Below are positions 20,301 to 27,262 of a DNA stretch of 64,000 nt, piece after piece. Below the pieces are notes generated by a model. That model was not told the DNA's origin and made no database searches. It saw only the letters and a program-made list of their open reading frames with translations. The position numbers were made by a program, and so were the translations under genes. Origin of the DNA: Prorocentrum cordatum (Eukaryota; Sar; Dinophyceae; Prorocentrales; Prorocentraceae); NCBI GenBank assembly GCA_963575745.1, contig CAUYUJ010017649.1:184501-248500 (forward strand), given 5' to 3'. Numbering within the stretch: position 1 is the first letter of the stretch; each line of letters begins with the position of its first letter.

Positions 20301-22653
20301 AGCCCAACCCGATGCCACTCTGCTTCCCCTCGCGGCGAACGCATAACTGCCTTGCCCCCGTGCGAGCCTCCCTGGGATCTGGCCCATTCGCGACTCTGCC
20401 CCTGCTCCCGGGCCCATCTCGAGCTTCTCCCGCCCCTCTCCGCTCGACCAATCTGGGGCCGGCCTTCTCCCCAGTCTGCTCGTCCCCCGAATGCGTGATG
20501 GAGGCCTTGAGCGCCTTGAGGTTATTGTAAGCCAGCGGCCCCGGTGTCAGGGCTCGTGGGCGGGGGCGACGGGCCCGGCTGATGCCCCCCCCTTCTGGGT
20601 GGCGCGCCACTCGGCGGCAGGGCGAGAGAAGCGGCCACATGAGAAGTCGGCTGCACGCAGTCGTGCCCCTCAAAAACAAGAGTGGCCTTCGGTGAGAGGC
20701 TTTCGGGGGCTGCGGGGAGGCCATATTCAAGCGCGCGGGACGGTGCCAGGGGTGGGGGGCCCTGGAAGCCCGCATTGAACGGTCACACGGGCGAAAGATA
20801 GCTCTTTTAGACTCCCGACATGGGTACGGAAAAACGTGGTACGTTCCCCCACAACTGTTGGCCAATATCTGCACTGGTGGGCAAGCGATCGACCGCGGCG
20901 ACGCCGACAACAAATCCTGCTCAAAATGAGCAGGACGTTTTTGTTCTTCGTGCCCATCATTTCCGTACCCATTTCGATCGTAAACTCTTGCGCGGAGCCG
21001 CAGAAGGCTTGCAAGAACCTGGAGGGAGGGTTCCTGAGAAGCCCCCCTGCCTCCTCAGCAGGCCGCCTCCCTCGCGCAAAACCCTGTTTTGCCCGCCGCT
21101 GGTCCCTCCTCCGCCCCATTCGCCCGCCCGCCCGCGCACTCGCCCTGAGCCCTCCGCCTGCAGCCTGCCCTCACAGGGACCGACCGTCCCAGCGAGGGCA
21201 GGTTGCAGGCGGAGGGCTGAGGGTCCTCGAAAAGGCGCCTCTCCATTGTGGGCATTTCAGGCCCCGCCTAAGTTTCCCAACGAGGCCCCTTGAGCGGTGC
21301 AGAAGTTCCCAGAGGGCCTCGCGATCCCAGGAGGCTCCCAGGCTGCCCCACTCAGTTTCCAGCTGTATACCGAGGGCTCGGGAAGCCGCCAGAGAGCCCA
21401 CACAGGATATCCAAGAGGGCCACATCAATCAACAACAAAACGCACTCTACCCAAACGTGTCTTTTTTTCTGGTCTGAAGTTTACATATTGGGTATCTTGG
21501 GTATCTTGGGTATCTAGGTTATCTTGGGTATCTTGGGCATGTATTGGGCATATATTGGGCATCTATGGGGCATATCTCGGGCATACATTTGGCATATCTT
21601 GGGCATGTCTTGGGCATAGCTCGGGCAGATCGTGGGCATATCTTGTGCATATCTTGGGCATGTCTTGAGCATACATTCGGCATATCTTGGGCATAGCTTG
21701 GGCACATCTTGGGCACATCTTGGGCCCACATTGGGCATATCTTGGGCATATCTTGGGCATCTCTTGGGCATAGCTTGGGCATCTCTTGGGCATAGCTTGG
21801 GCAACAATTCCATTGTTCGACCTTTCCGTTTTCAGTGCTCGACCTCTCCGCTTCCAGGGTTGGGAGCCAGCGTTTCCAGAGTTGCTGGTAGCTCGGATTT
21901 CCATGGTTGAGACCTCGTTTCTCGGGCTCGGAATTCAACCACTGTCCGGGCAAGACGCTCCAGGGAATATGCGGTCATGAACTGTTGCTTCACGCGTCTC
22001 GGCAACGGCCCTGGCGACACGGCCATGTCCTGCGAGCCGGTCGCGTGTCGCTCCGCTCCGCTGGGCGGGAGGCTGGGATGAGGTCAGGACGTTGAAGCTT
22101 TGAAATGGGGACGTGGGTAGCAGGTCGCGCAGGAGCGTGGTGGGCCTGAACCGACGGAACGACACGCTGAGCCGATTCCCCCCCCCCCACTTTGCCCCTG
22201 AGCCTCCTTCAATCCTGAATCCTTAAACCTGGGATCGCCTCCGCGACCCAAGTTTCGAGCCCCCCCGCGCGCGCGCGAAGCCGAGCGTGCGGCCGAGCGT
22301 TGACCCCAACATCATCGGTCGGATATGATCTTGCCCATCCGCGCCCCCAAGGGGCTCCCAACCTCTACCGCGGGGGGCAGCTTGGTGCATCGGAGTCGTC
22401 CTTGACGGCCCCGTGGAGCCCGAGAGCGGCCCCTGCGCCCGTTGACCTGACCCCCCCTCATGCGCCCCCGGGCCCCCTTCCCCCCGTCACTTCCCCGCCC
22501 TCAGGCGCCCGTCTGGCCGCGGCGGCGGATCCGCGCGGCTGCGCTACTGGATACACGGCGTCTATGATCTGCCCCTTGTCGTTCACCACCACGGCCTGCA
22601 GGTCAATGTCCACCACCGTGTGGCTCTCGTCCCAAGAGATGCCGACGCCGTAC
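72..22653 (-). CDS. TerD-family gene, multi-exon, 3' end beyond left edge
   Basis: Gene-level entry joining exons E1 22551-22653, E2 20464-20529, E3 16707-16775, E4 15110-15175, E5 12621-12746, E6 6732-6757, E7 2586-2632 and E8 72-143 in transcription order (minus strand). Read together they follow the TerD layout: GISWD and DIDLQAVVV, then NNLKAL, THSGDEQTGEK, DECIWITFQKLPQHVKLILF, VVAAYNRG, a linker, then a second domain starting AGLGWDVD. TerD domains bind calcium through the acidic residues after the WD motif; bacterial members act in tellurite and stress resistance. The role in protists is unknown. E2-E5 are all multiples of three and junctions E2/E3, E3/E4, E4/E5 and E5/E6 keep frame. 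The E1/E2 junction lacks an AG acceptor, and an exon between E6 and E7 was not found. N-terminal exons must lie above 22.66 kb and were not identified. Family assignment is confident; completeness and activity are not. Confidence 0.72.
218..372. mobile_element. Fold-back element, family F copy 1
   Basis: Degenerate arms (CGCAAACTGTCGGAAG on the left; CTCCGAATGGTTGTGTTT on the right) flank a GC-rich centre containing the shared CCGATCCAAGAAAT motif also found at 29632-29800 and 46393-46594. Edges approximate. Confidence 0.45.
511..690. mobile_element. MITE-like element, family D copy 1
   Basis: Shares GCGGTGGCTTACGC and ACCTTACGCGGGCAGCTT blocks with 17994-18172 over about 170 bases. Ends are weakly inverted (CGACGACAAGAAACG left, TGCGTCGTTC right). 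Two copies only. Confidence 0.4.
2449..2536. repeat. CTC triplet array
   Basis: Imperfect then perfect CTC/CCT triplets inside the intron between E7 and E8. Produces poly-Ser, poly-Leu and poly-Pro frames on one strand and poly-Arg/Glu on the other, none credible. Confidence 0.9.
2586..2632 (-). CDS. TerD gene exon E7
   Basis: Reads APKRQKVAFAMEKGE after two leading bases (phase 1 entry). Between the two TerD domains related proteins carry a basic segment ending in VAFAMEKG, and E8 supplies the continuation VLDLQ. Acceptor GAGAG; the exon ends GGAGAG and the intron opens with GC (gcgcgc). GAG is repeated at both intron ends. Confidence 0.68.
2996..3980. repeat. Cluster of GAG, GAT and GGAGAA arrays
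   Basis: Sub-arrays: GGA/GAG at 2996-3080; GAG then about 27 GAT units at 3346-3510 flanked by more GAG; GGAGAA/GAG with a duplicated 60-70 bp block at 3800-3980. In one frame this gives MMMM, DDDD or IIII runs. The purine strand is always plus, so this segment is strongly strand-asymmetric. Confidence 0.9.
4373..4414. repeat. GAG triplet array
   Basis: About fourteen GAG units next to an inverted-repeat element. Confidence 0.9.
4438..4641. mobile_element. MITE-like element, family C copy 1
   Basis: Terminal inverted repeats: left CCAAACGGCGCGGTGACC, right arm reads on the other strand CCAAAACTGCGCAGTGAC. The inside (GGTTTCGGGACG, GGTCGTTCTCCGAGGATG) matches 29381-29582 in opposite orientation. 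About 204 bp, no coding capacity. Confidence 0.6.
5322..5368. repeat. CGT/TCG triplet array
   Basis: About sixteen units in the intron region between E6 and E7. Confidence 0.9.
6228..6360. repeat. TTTGGTG-like heptamer array
   Basis: Degenerate 7 bp tandem repeats (GGTGTTT, GGGGTTT). Resembles, but does not equal, the TTTAGGG telomere unit. Followed by a polypyrimidine stretch to about 6720. Confidence 0.6.
6732..6757 (-). CDS. TerD gene exon E6 (tentative micro-exon)
   Basis: Reads EGRHFVDI after a CCGCAG acceptor, which fits the expected continuation of E5 (EPAQ then (D/E)G-x-HF-x-DI in related proteins as I recall them). GC-rich repeats surround it. A GT follows two bases after the ATC codon, so I place the donor at 6731. 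The expected next segment, resembling LEPTIG-x-V-I-R, was not found between here and E7, so one exon is missing from this model. Confidence 0.45.
7587..9800. repeat. Satellite of about 100 bp units, roughly 22 copies
   Basis: Each unit has CTCCCAGAAGCCCACGAAAG, then GTGGCGACAG, TTCGCAGATCGCAGCCCCCC and TCGTGGTGATCTGCGT. Unit starts measured at 7591, 7693, 7794, 7892 and 7996 (98-104 bp apart), with the last near 9718. Units are 80-90 percent alike by eye and some are truncated. Long open frames on both strands (up to 678 codons) arise because the GC-rich unit lacks stops; unit length varies, so they are not a conserved protein repeat. It lies wholly inside a TerD intron. Confidence 0.9.
10150..11702 (-). 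pseudogene. Broken intron-less gene copy nested in TerD intron, family unknown
   Basis: Four protein-like segments follow each other on the minus strand. A (11702-11073) includes YCQEFVSYYAPEPHLF and IPLPEIDYSDVPGF. B (11057-~10480) starts MPCLGTAINLIEAF, with hydrophobic stretches such as ALIAMGLFLDWGIVLKW. C (~10490-10300) has LDRPKEHEDIVRTDAVTK and SKVPELIQIIEKETRD. D (10281-10150) has MDHLQKHRDIDGWNLGG and ends RLRKSGKAASETARS-stop. A and B share a frame but are split by TAG and TAA within 15 bases; B to C and C to D each shift by +1. A has no ATG near its start and an in-frame stop just upstream. Either a retroposed copy with two frameshifts, or exons with introns too short to see. I do not recognise the protein. 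Confidence 0.55.
11714..11734 (-). other. Possible degenerate spliced-leader relic
   Basis: On the minus strand the 12 bases before the broken gene end ATTGGGCTCAAG. Aligned to the 3' part of the dinoflagellate spliced leader, 15 of 21 positions agree, with the terminal GGCTCAAG exact. A relic here would mark the downstream segment as a reverse-transcribed mRNA copy. The match could be chance. Confidence 0.3.
12621..12746 (-). CDS. TerD gene exon E5 (end of first domain, linker)
   Basis: One hundred and twenty-six bases, 42 codons, reading ERKDNEVGSFAMEDSAAEVD, AICMMVRESSHWVLRVLDEP and AQ. The segment EVGSF-x-MEDS then V-x-x-x-MMVR and W-x-L-R is the last sheet of a TerD domain. Acceptor TACAG, exon end GCGCAG, then a GA donor (gaatcc). 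GCAGGA occurs at both intron ends. This is the longest exon and the easiest to recognise. Confidence 0.82.
12992..14112. repeat. Mosaic tandem repeat, long copy
   Basis: Begins with a unique-looking lead (GGAGGTTGGGGGGT, CGAAGCTGCGTGGGCGCGCG), then alternates two motifs: GGTGTCCCGTGGTGTCCCG blocks and GAGATCGATAGTGAGATCGA blocks, and ends ACTTATCACCCGAAGGGTCG. The whole structure recurs at 24786-25535 with the same lead and end but fewer internal units. Contains CCGT tetramers at 13162-13199. Confidence 0.85.
14513..14701. mobile_element. MITE family A copy 1
   Basis: Ends CTACGGCCGTTG left and GCTCCTGACCGTG right; core GCGGCGGCCCTGGCGACACG, then ACGCCCTGCAAGCGGACAGC. Shares this core with five other copies in the window. 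Confidence 0.6.
14757..14860. repeat. Dispersed repeat G copy 1
   Basis: GGTCTCTGGCGGCC then GAGGCGCAGCTGCTGGAAC blocks, also at 28590-28682 (inverted) and 30872-30960. Confidence 0.5.
14881..14975. repeat. GAG triplet array
   Basis: About thirty GAG units in the intron between E4 and E5. Confidence 0.9.
15110..15175 (-). CDS. TerD gene exon E4
   Basis: Sixty-six bases, 22 codons, reading VVAAYNRGCLRDARNGRVHL then LE. TerD domains have an equivalent strand (F/V-V-x-A-x-x-x-x-x-x-F/L-x-x-V-x-N-x-x-x-x-V). Acceptor TCGAG before GTGGTG; the exon ends CTCGAG and the intron opens with GA (gacggg), a non-canonical donor seen in dinoflagellates. The join to E5 is in frame (LLE-ERKDN). Confidence 0.8.
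15604..15774. mobile_element. Pogo/Tc1-like MITE copy 1, with TA target duplication
   Basis: 171 bp. Left end CAGTCAACCCGCATACCAAG; right end on the opposite strand CAGTCAGCCCGCATAGTAAG. TA stands immediately outside each end (15602-15603 and 15775-15776). CAGT termini with a TA duplication are typical of Tc1/mariner/pogo elements. No coding capacity. Related copies at 26390 and 63556. Confidence 0.8.
15809..16005. mobile_element. MITE family A copy 2
   Basis: 197 bp. Left CCGTCAGTAACTTTGCTTAG; right arm on the other strand CGGTCAGGAGCTTTGGCTTA. Core GGCCCTGGCGACTCGCTATG shared with the other copies. It lies 34 bases from the pogo-like MITE. Confidence 0.7.
16707..16775 (-). CDS. TerD gene exon E3
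   Basis: Sixty-nine bases, 23 codons, reading SGIDECIWITFQKLPQHVKL then ILF. This is the strand-helix segment that follows the GDE(x)TGE motif in TerD domains (GDDE-x-I-x-V-x-L-x-x-LP-x-x-V). The acceptor is GCAAG before TCT; the donor is GT (TTT then gtgacc). Joining to E2 at codon boundaries restores EK-SGIDE. Confidence 0.82.
17570..17735 (-). other. Exon-like open frame inside TerD intron, unidentified
   Basis: Reads DLRQQRSRFLEGLFPSWAKQ and continues with segments such as SDLVSFVRNARRAVQVTREE. It is preceded by an AG and followed by a textbook GTGAGT donor (17564-17569). Its 166 bases are not a multiple of three and it does not resemble TerD, so it cannot be a cassette between E2 and E3 without breaking frame. 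It could be a fragment of another gene or a chance open frame. I do not recognise the family. Confidence 0.25.
17994..18172. mobile_element. MITE-like element, family D copy 2
   Basis: Ends GGGCGACGAAGAGAAAAGGG left and, on the other strand, TGACCGACGCAAAAAAATGG right. Inside: GGTGGCTTACGCAGGCCGCC and ACCTTACGCGGGCAGCTTAC, shared with 511-690. Confidence 0.5.
19050..19210. repeat. Dispersed repeat pair, left member
   Basis: Contains GGCTGGGTCACTCGCATCCC and a CATGATTACGGATCGCCCC block; a similar block lies at 20165-20345. The pair brackets a minisatellite and GC-rich array. Confidence 0.5.
19310..19700. repeat. 14 bp minisatellite
   Basis: Units like GAGCTATGTGGTGT repeated about 27 times with substitutions. 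The 14 bp period holds over most of the array. Confidence 0.75.
19690..20090. repeat. Degenerate GC-rich array
   Basis: Irregular repeats of GGGCGCCAACG and GCACCCACGAGGC. Directly continues the 14 bp array. Confidence 0.55.
20165..20345. repeat. Dispersed repeat pair, right member
   Basis: GATTACGGACCACCCC and GGCTGGGTTGCTCGCATCCC match 19050-19210. Includes an 18 base C run near 20258. Confidence 0.5.
20464..20529 (-). CDS. TerD gene exon E2
   Basis: Sixty-six bases, 22 codons, reading YNNLKALKASITHSGDEQTG then EK. The NNLKAL and HSGDEQTGE segments match the centre of TerD domains (compare the bacterial pattern H-x-GDN-x-TGEG). The exon ends AAG, followed by a GC donor (gccggc). The intron's other end is CAAG, so AAG is repeated at both intron boundaries, as is common in dinoflagellate introns. 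Confidence 0.78.
20820..20990. mobile_element. MITE-like element, family E copy 1
   Basis: Left TGGGTACGGAAAAACG; right arm on the other strand ATGGGTACGGAAATGATG. The right-hand block (CAAAATGAGCAGGACG, TTTCCGTACCCATTTCG) recurs at 27250-27450. Confidence 0.45.
21490..21800. repeat. 10-11 bp minisatellite
   Basis: Starts as GTATCTTGGG decamers (21490-21535), then switches to TTGGGCATATC undecamers to about 21800. Open frames over it read repeating CPRYAQDMPK-type peptides because 3 x 11 is 33 bases. Confidence 0.8.
21972..22180. mobile_element. MITE family A copy 3
   Basis: Left CGGTCATGAACTGTTGCTTC; right arm decayed (GACACGCTGAGCCGATT) and followed by a C run. Core GGCCCTGGCGACACGGCC. 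Confidence 0.6.
22551..22653 (-). CDS. TerD gene exon E1 (start of first TerD domain)
   Basis: Starts after a CAG acceptor (22654-22656) and reads YGVGISWDESHTVVDIDLQA, followed by VVVNDKGQIIDAVY. The WD then DIDLQA pattern is the calcium-binding opening of TerD domains. The 3' limit is uncertain: a GT lies after the GCC codon (donor at 22556) and another after the CCA codon just downstream. The expected continuation is tyrosine plus NNLKAL, which is found in E2, so this exon should end near 22551-22557. Confidence 0.7.
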
Positions 22654-22919
22654 CTGCGCCCTCCCCCGCTGTGGGGGGAACGACGTGGGGATCCGGCACA
22701 CGGGGGAGGAACATCGAGCTGGAATCGGCGATAGGCCTCCGATTGCGAAGCCGCGCAATCCTGGGCGGGGTGGGCTATCGGGCCCCCGTTGGCGATCAAT
22801 GGGCGATTGGGGTCGATGCGTCTCCGCTTGGCCTATCCCAGTCCCCGATGGTCTCCGGGCCATAACTCGGGCCTGCGGGGGCCGTTCGGGCCGATCTGGG
22901 CCCCTCTGGAACGCTCACC

Positions 22920-23145
22920 CTCACGGCGATCCACCCGCGACTCACCCGCGATCCATCCGCGACCTCCCCGCAGGCCACCCGCGACCCTCCCTCGACCCAC
23001 CCGCGACCCACGCCCGCGACCCACGCCCGCGACCCACGCCCGCGACCCACGCTCGCGACCCTCCCTCGACCCTCCCTCGACCCACCCGCGACCCACGCCC
23101 GCGACTCACGCCCGCGACCCACGCCCGCGACCCACGCACACTGAA
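22920..23145. repeat. 13 bp minisatellite
   Basis: CCCGCGACCCACG units with C-to-T and length variation, about 17 copies. Next to it lies a short repeated GCCTGCGGCGGGCT motif at 23160-23275. Confidence 0.7.
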
Positions 23146-24239
23146 CTTTTGAAGTCGCCGCCTGCGGCGGGCTGGTGGTGCTGAAAAGAAAGGTCGGCGC
23201 CTGTGGCGGGCTTCTTGGCTTTCGAAGTCGAGTGACCCACCCACATTGCTCTGCACGTGACGCCTGCAGCGGGCTGATCAGGTCGGAAGAATCGGCGCCT
23301 GCACCGATCCAGCTGCCCACCCCGATGATCCTGCACCAGTGCTGCACGCAGATGCGACACATTTCGGTTGTGCCTCGCCCAGCGCAGACCTTTCCCCCTC
23401 AGCGCTGCCCTCGACCCTTCCCCTCTCCCCCCTCCATCCCCCGACCCCTTTAGCCCCCCTCTCATTCGAGGGAGCGTCTGTGGAACTCACGTCATCCTGA
23501 ACCCCGGCGCGCAAGAAAGTCGCCTCCCAGCGCCTCCCCAGGGGACCATTTCCGGCGCTGCGCCGGGCGTGTCCCCATCCGGCGCTCTCGCTCGAGACAT
23601 CCTCGCAACATCGCCCCACGGGCCCCCAGCGCACCCCCAGGGGACCCTTTCTGGCCCTCCTGCTCCACATTCTCACCTGGCCCTCCTTCTCCACATCCTC
23701 ACCCTCCTGCTCCACGCTCGCCTGATCCTCACCCGCGTGACCCTCACTCTCCTGATTCCCCCCTCGCGAGCCTCGCCCTTCTGATCCTCAGGCTCATTCT
23801 CCTCTCGATTATTTGTCTCTCGCCAAGAAGCGTCGCCCGTTCTCCTATATACAAGAGATCGTCTCTTTTAAAATCAGCGATAACCCGGGTTATCCTGGGG
23901 GGGAGGAGGGGGCCGGCCGATAACCTGACCCTCGCGCTGTGGGCAGCCCTGCATATGCCCGCGCCCCCCCACCCCGGACCTGCACAACCTGCAAGGTTAG
24001 GTTATCCTGGGAGGGGGGGGGAGGGGGGGCAAACCCGATAACCCGGGCTATCGCCGGACCCTAAAAAAACAGTCTCCAGAAACTCCCGATCAACCGCAGA
24101 GCGGCTGGCTAGTAATTAATCACTGCCCCTCCCCCCTCCCCTATCACTCCCCTCCCCCTCCCCGACCTTTCTTTCCTTGCACTCTCATCGCCCGTCTCCC
24201 CCGAAGCCTCCGTAAATAACAGTCCCCAGAGATGTGGCG

Positions 24240-24350
24240 AGCGGAGCGCGCCAGGGGCGGCGCCGTGGGCGCCTCCAGGAGGGTCCCAGCCCCTATCCGA
24301 GGAATCCGCGCGGAACTCCGACAGTGTATTTATTACATTCGTTCTGATTC
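24240..24350. mobile_element. Fold-back element family F, half copy
   Basis: Carries the right-hand half (GCGCGCCAGGGGCGGCGCCG, then ATCCGCGCGGAACTCCGACA) of the element seen whole at 46393-46594; the left arm is absent. Confidence 0.45.
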
Positions 24351-24517
24351 GATTCATTATCGAACCTCCTCCCTCCCTCCCTCGATTCGAAAGCCTGGAC
24401 GCTCGAAGCTTCTCCTGGCTTCAAACCAGCTCTGAAGACCTCGGACCTGTTAGTTTATGTCGAGGCACCTAGAAATATCTTGCTCTGACCAGCACCGCCG
24501 ATCTCAGGGGAGATCTA

Positions 24518-24733
24518 CGGTGAGGAACTTTTACTTTAGCGTGCCGCGGCGGCGGCCCCCGCGAGACGCTATGCCCTGCAAGCGGGTAGCGCGTCGTTCC
24601 GCTCCGCGGGGCGGAGTGCTGGGACGAGCTCAGGACGGTGACACGTAGGGTCTGGGACGCGATTGGCGTGCCGCGCCGAAGAGTAGTGGGCCAGAACCGG
24701 CAGAGCGACACGCTCAACCAACGCTCCTGACCG
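24518..24733. mobile_element. MITE family A copy 4
   Basis: Left CGGTGAGGAACTTTTACTTT; right on the other strand CGGTCAGGAGCGTTGGTTGA. Core GACGCTATGCCCTGCAAGCG. 216 bp. Confidence 0.7.
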
Positions 24734-24785
24734 CACGGCTGGCGAGGAGCAAGAAATGGATGTCTGGGGCTACCTCCTAGGCGTG

Positions 24786-25535
24786 CGACGATCGGAGGTT
24801 GGGGGGTGAGATCGCAGTGGTACGGAGACCGCCAACCAGGAAATCGTTTCGTTGCGTTCGTGTCGTGCGTGCGGGCGAGGCGAAGCTGCGTGGGCGCGCG
24901 AGAGGAATGAACCCGCCGTTGCGAGGGCGAAGTCAAGACAAACGATTATCCTCCGTCCGTCCGGCGGTGGCCCTAGCGGTGTCCCGTGGTGTCCCGTGGT
25001 ATCCGCCGTTGCTAGGGCGAACTCAAGACAAATGATTATCCTCCGTCTGGCGGTGGCCCTAGCAGTGTCCCGTGGTGTCCCGTTGAGTGAGATCGATGGT
25101 GATATTAGTGAGATCGGCAAGTGTCCCGTGGTGTCCCGTTGAGTGCGATTCGATGTAGTGCCCCGTGGTGTCCAAAAAAATGAAATCGATGGTGAGATCG
25201 ATAGTGAGATCGACAGGTGTTCCGTGGTGTCCCGTGGTGCCCCGTTGAGTGAGATCGATCGTGAGATCGATAGTGAGATCGATCGTGAGATCGGATGTGG
25301 TGTCCCGAGGTGTCCCGTGGTGTCCTATGGTGTCCCGTTGAGTGAGATCGAGAAGGAGATCGATTGTGAGACCGACAGTGAGATCGAGAGGTGTCCCGCG
25401 GTGTCCCGTGGTGTCCTGTTGCGTGAGATCGACAGTGGGATCGATTGAGCCAGATGTTGGTTCCCCCCCTCTCCCGCCCCCGACAACCCCCTTATCACCC
25501 GAAGGGTGGTCGTATATGTACGCATGTTTTTCTCC
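24786..25535. repeat. Mosaic tandem repeat, short copy
   Basis: Same lead, same alternation of GGTGTCCCG and GAGATCGAT blocks, and same end (CTTATCACCCGAAGGGTGG) as 12992-14112, in the same orientation. About 370 bases shorter through fewer internal units. Confidence 0.85.
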
Positions 25536-26039
25536 ATCCGCGACCCCAGAGGTCTCGGCTCCTTCCCTGAGGGCACTTTCTCTTCCTGGACCCATGTTTG
25601 ACGGTCCTGGGGCCGCCAACAGCCCCAGAGGGCGGAGTCGAGGAACAAGGCTTGGGTTAAATCAGCGAAGTGCCACGCGGCGCCAAACTTCCTGCCCGAT
25701 GCCACCCCAGACGCTGACCCTGAGCCCCCTTTGGCCCGAGCCCCGGATCGCGCCCGAGGCGAGCCCCCGGGCGCGGGCCGAGCGCGGACCCATGCCTCCT
25801 CTGAAGTGACCCTGTCCATCCGCGATGCCACGGGGCTCCCAGCCGCTCCCCCGAAACTCGTGGGGGGGGACGCACGTCTCTGGATCCGCGGCCTCACGGG
25901 CCGGGCCCCTGGACCGCGACCCCGCGGACACAGGGCGCATTGTTCGCGGATGCCCCGCGGAACGTCTCCGTGCGACCGCGTGTGCGCCCTGGAATCCAGA
26001 CCGCGGGGGCGCAGATACGGACGTGTTCGCTGGTCGTGA

Positions 26040-26090
26040 AAGAGAGAGAGAGAGAGAGAAAAAAAAAAAGAGAGAGTGAGAGAGAGAAAG
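26040..26090. repeat. GA microsatellite with A run
   Basis: AGAGAG dinucleotides interrupted by a run of nine or more A. Confidence 0.9.
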
Positions 26091-26389
26091 AATGGCAGCT
26101 TTGCGCCACGGATTTGTTCTTGATTGCTGGCCCCGACCAGGTTTTGAGGGCGACCCCCCCAGGCCGGAACGAAGGAAACGCGCCATAACTGACAACATCC
26201 TGTTGTCGGAAGCCAGGCGGAACCTCAGACGAAGCCAAGACCCAGACAAGGTCGGACCTGGATGAGATCCCAGAGCACTCTTGAGCGCGCTTTGCCGGGC
26301 GAGGTCGCCCCGCCAGGTTGACCCCCGCCGCCCGAACCCAGGCGTGCGGCGCCGCGCTTCTGTTCGCAGATTGGACCCCCGAAGGTGTA

Positions 26390-26495
26390 CAGTCCACCCA
26401 TTTAATATAGGGATGCGCGGTAAGGATGCAAGGGCCTTGGGCGCCCATGCCGAAGCTCTCCGAACGGGGCTGGCCATCGAGAGTGGCCGGTATGA
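26390..26495. mobile_element. Pogo/Tc1-like MITE copy 2, truncated
   Basis: Left end CAGTCCACCCATTTAATATA preceded by TA; then GCGGTAAGGATGCAAGGGCC as in the other copies. The right end is lost where a GTGTGG array begins. Confidence 0.65.
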
Positions 26496-26496
26496 G

Positions 26497-26640
26497 TGTG
26501 AGTGTGGTGTGGGTGTGGGCGTGGGTGTGGGTGTGGGCGTGGGCGTGGGCGTGGGTGTGGGTATTGGTGTAGGTGTGGGTGTGGACGTGGATGTGGGTCT
26601 GGGTGTGGGCTCGGGTGCGGGCGTAGGTTCGGAGGACGGA
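26497..26640. repeat. GTGTGG/GCGTGG hexamer array
   Basis: Six-base repeats replacing the right half of the pogo-like MITE. It could have grown from a slippage-prone internal sequence. Confidence 0.8.
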
Positions 26641-27091
26641 CCGGGAAGATGGCCAAAGAGGCAAGGGTGCAAAGACAACCCGTGGGAAATCGCTCGCCAA
26701 CGTTGTCTGTAGACCCCTCCCCCAGGTCCCGCCTGTCGTCCCGAGCCGCTGTTATGCGCCCAGGCTCTCCCCGGCGCCCGAAGGCGGCCCACAAACCTTC
26801 CGCCGTGCTCTTATCACGACGCGAGCACGGCCTGGAGGCGAGCCCCCGCGCGCGGCCGAGCGTGGACTTGGACGCTCGGAAGGGGTGCAGTCGCACAGAG
26901 GACAGAAGAACATTCTCCAACAGTTATTTTGCGACGCGCGCGCTAAGCGGTCGTGGCGCCGCGCGGCGGCGCCCAACGCCTCGAGAGGCGGTGCCCGGCT
27001 CAGGCGAATGCACCTAATTGGGAGGGGGCGGGGGGGGGCGCCATACACGACCCGCACAAGGGGAGTGCAGGACTGCGCGTGTGACGGGTAG

Positions 27092-27262
27092 CTACCCGTC
27101 GCAGAGCATCCTTCACGAACCTGAGACCAGCCGCTGGCCAAACTGAAGAACATTCGAGGGCACCCTCCCCCAGTATGCACAAGAGCATCCAACAAACACG
27201 AAAAACATTAGTGAACTCTCCTCAAAACGACCTCGATCTTATATCTCGGTCCGACCGTACGG
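27092..27262. repeat. Dispersed repeat H copy 1
   Basis: CACCCTCCCCCAGTATGCAC, AAGAGCATCCAACAAACACG and TCGGTCCGACCGTAC match 38878-39052 over about 170 bases. Confidence 0.6.

Larger units (their letters stand above)
16776..20463 (-). other. TerD intron between E2 and E3 (GC-AG)
   Basis: About 3.7 kb. Contents: a repeat pair (about 19050-19210 and 20165-20345), a 14 bp minisatellite (about 19310-19700), a degenerate GC-rich array (about 19690-20090), a MITE-like element (about 17994-18172), and an unassigned exon-like open frame (17570-17735). The rest (about 16780-17560 and 18180-19040) shows nothing I can name. Confidence 0.5.
20530..22550 (-). other. TerD intron between E1 and E2
   Basis: About 2.0 kb. 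It holds a MITE family A copy (21972-22180), an 11 bp minisatellite (about 21490-21800), an inverted-repeat element (about 20820-20990) and GC-rich filler. No further coding stretch was recognised. The acceptor side is odd: the bases before E2 end in GGCTT, not AG, so either the boundary is non-canonical, the acceptor is mutated or the gene is decaying. Confidence 0.5.

Noticed and set aside
20500-20660. Minus-strand continuation upstream of E2 as coding
   Set aside because: Although open, it is Pro/Arg-rich with no TerD similarity; only the 22 codons of E2 fit.
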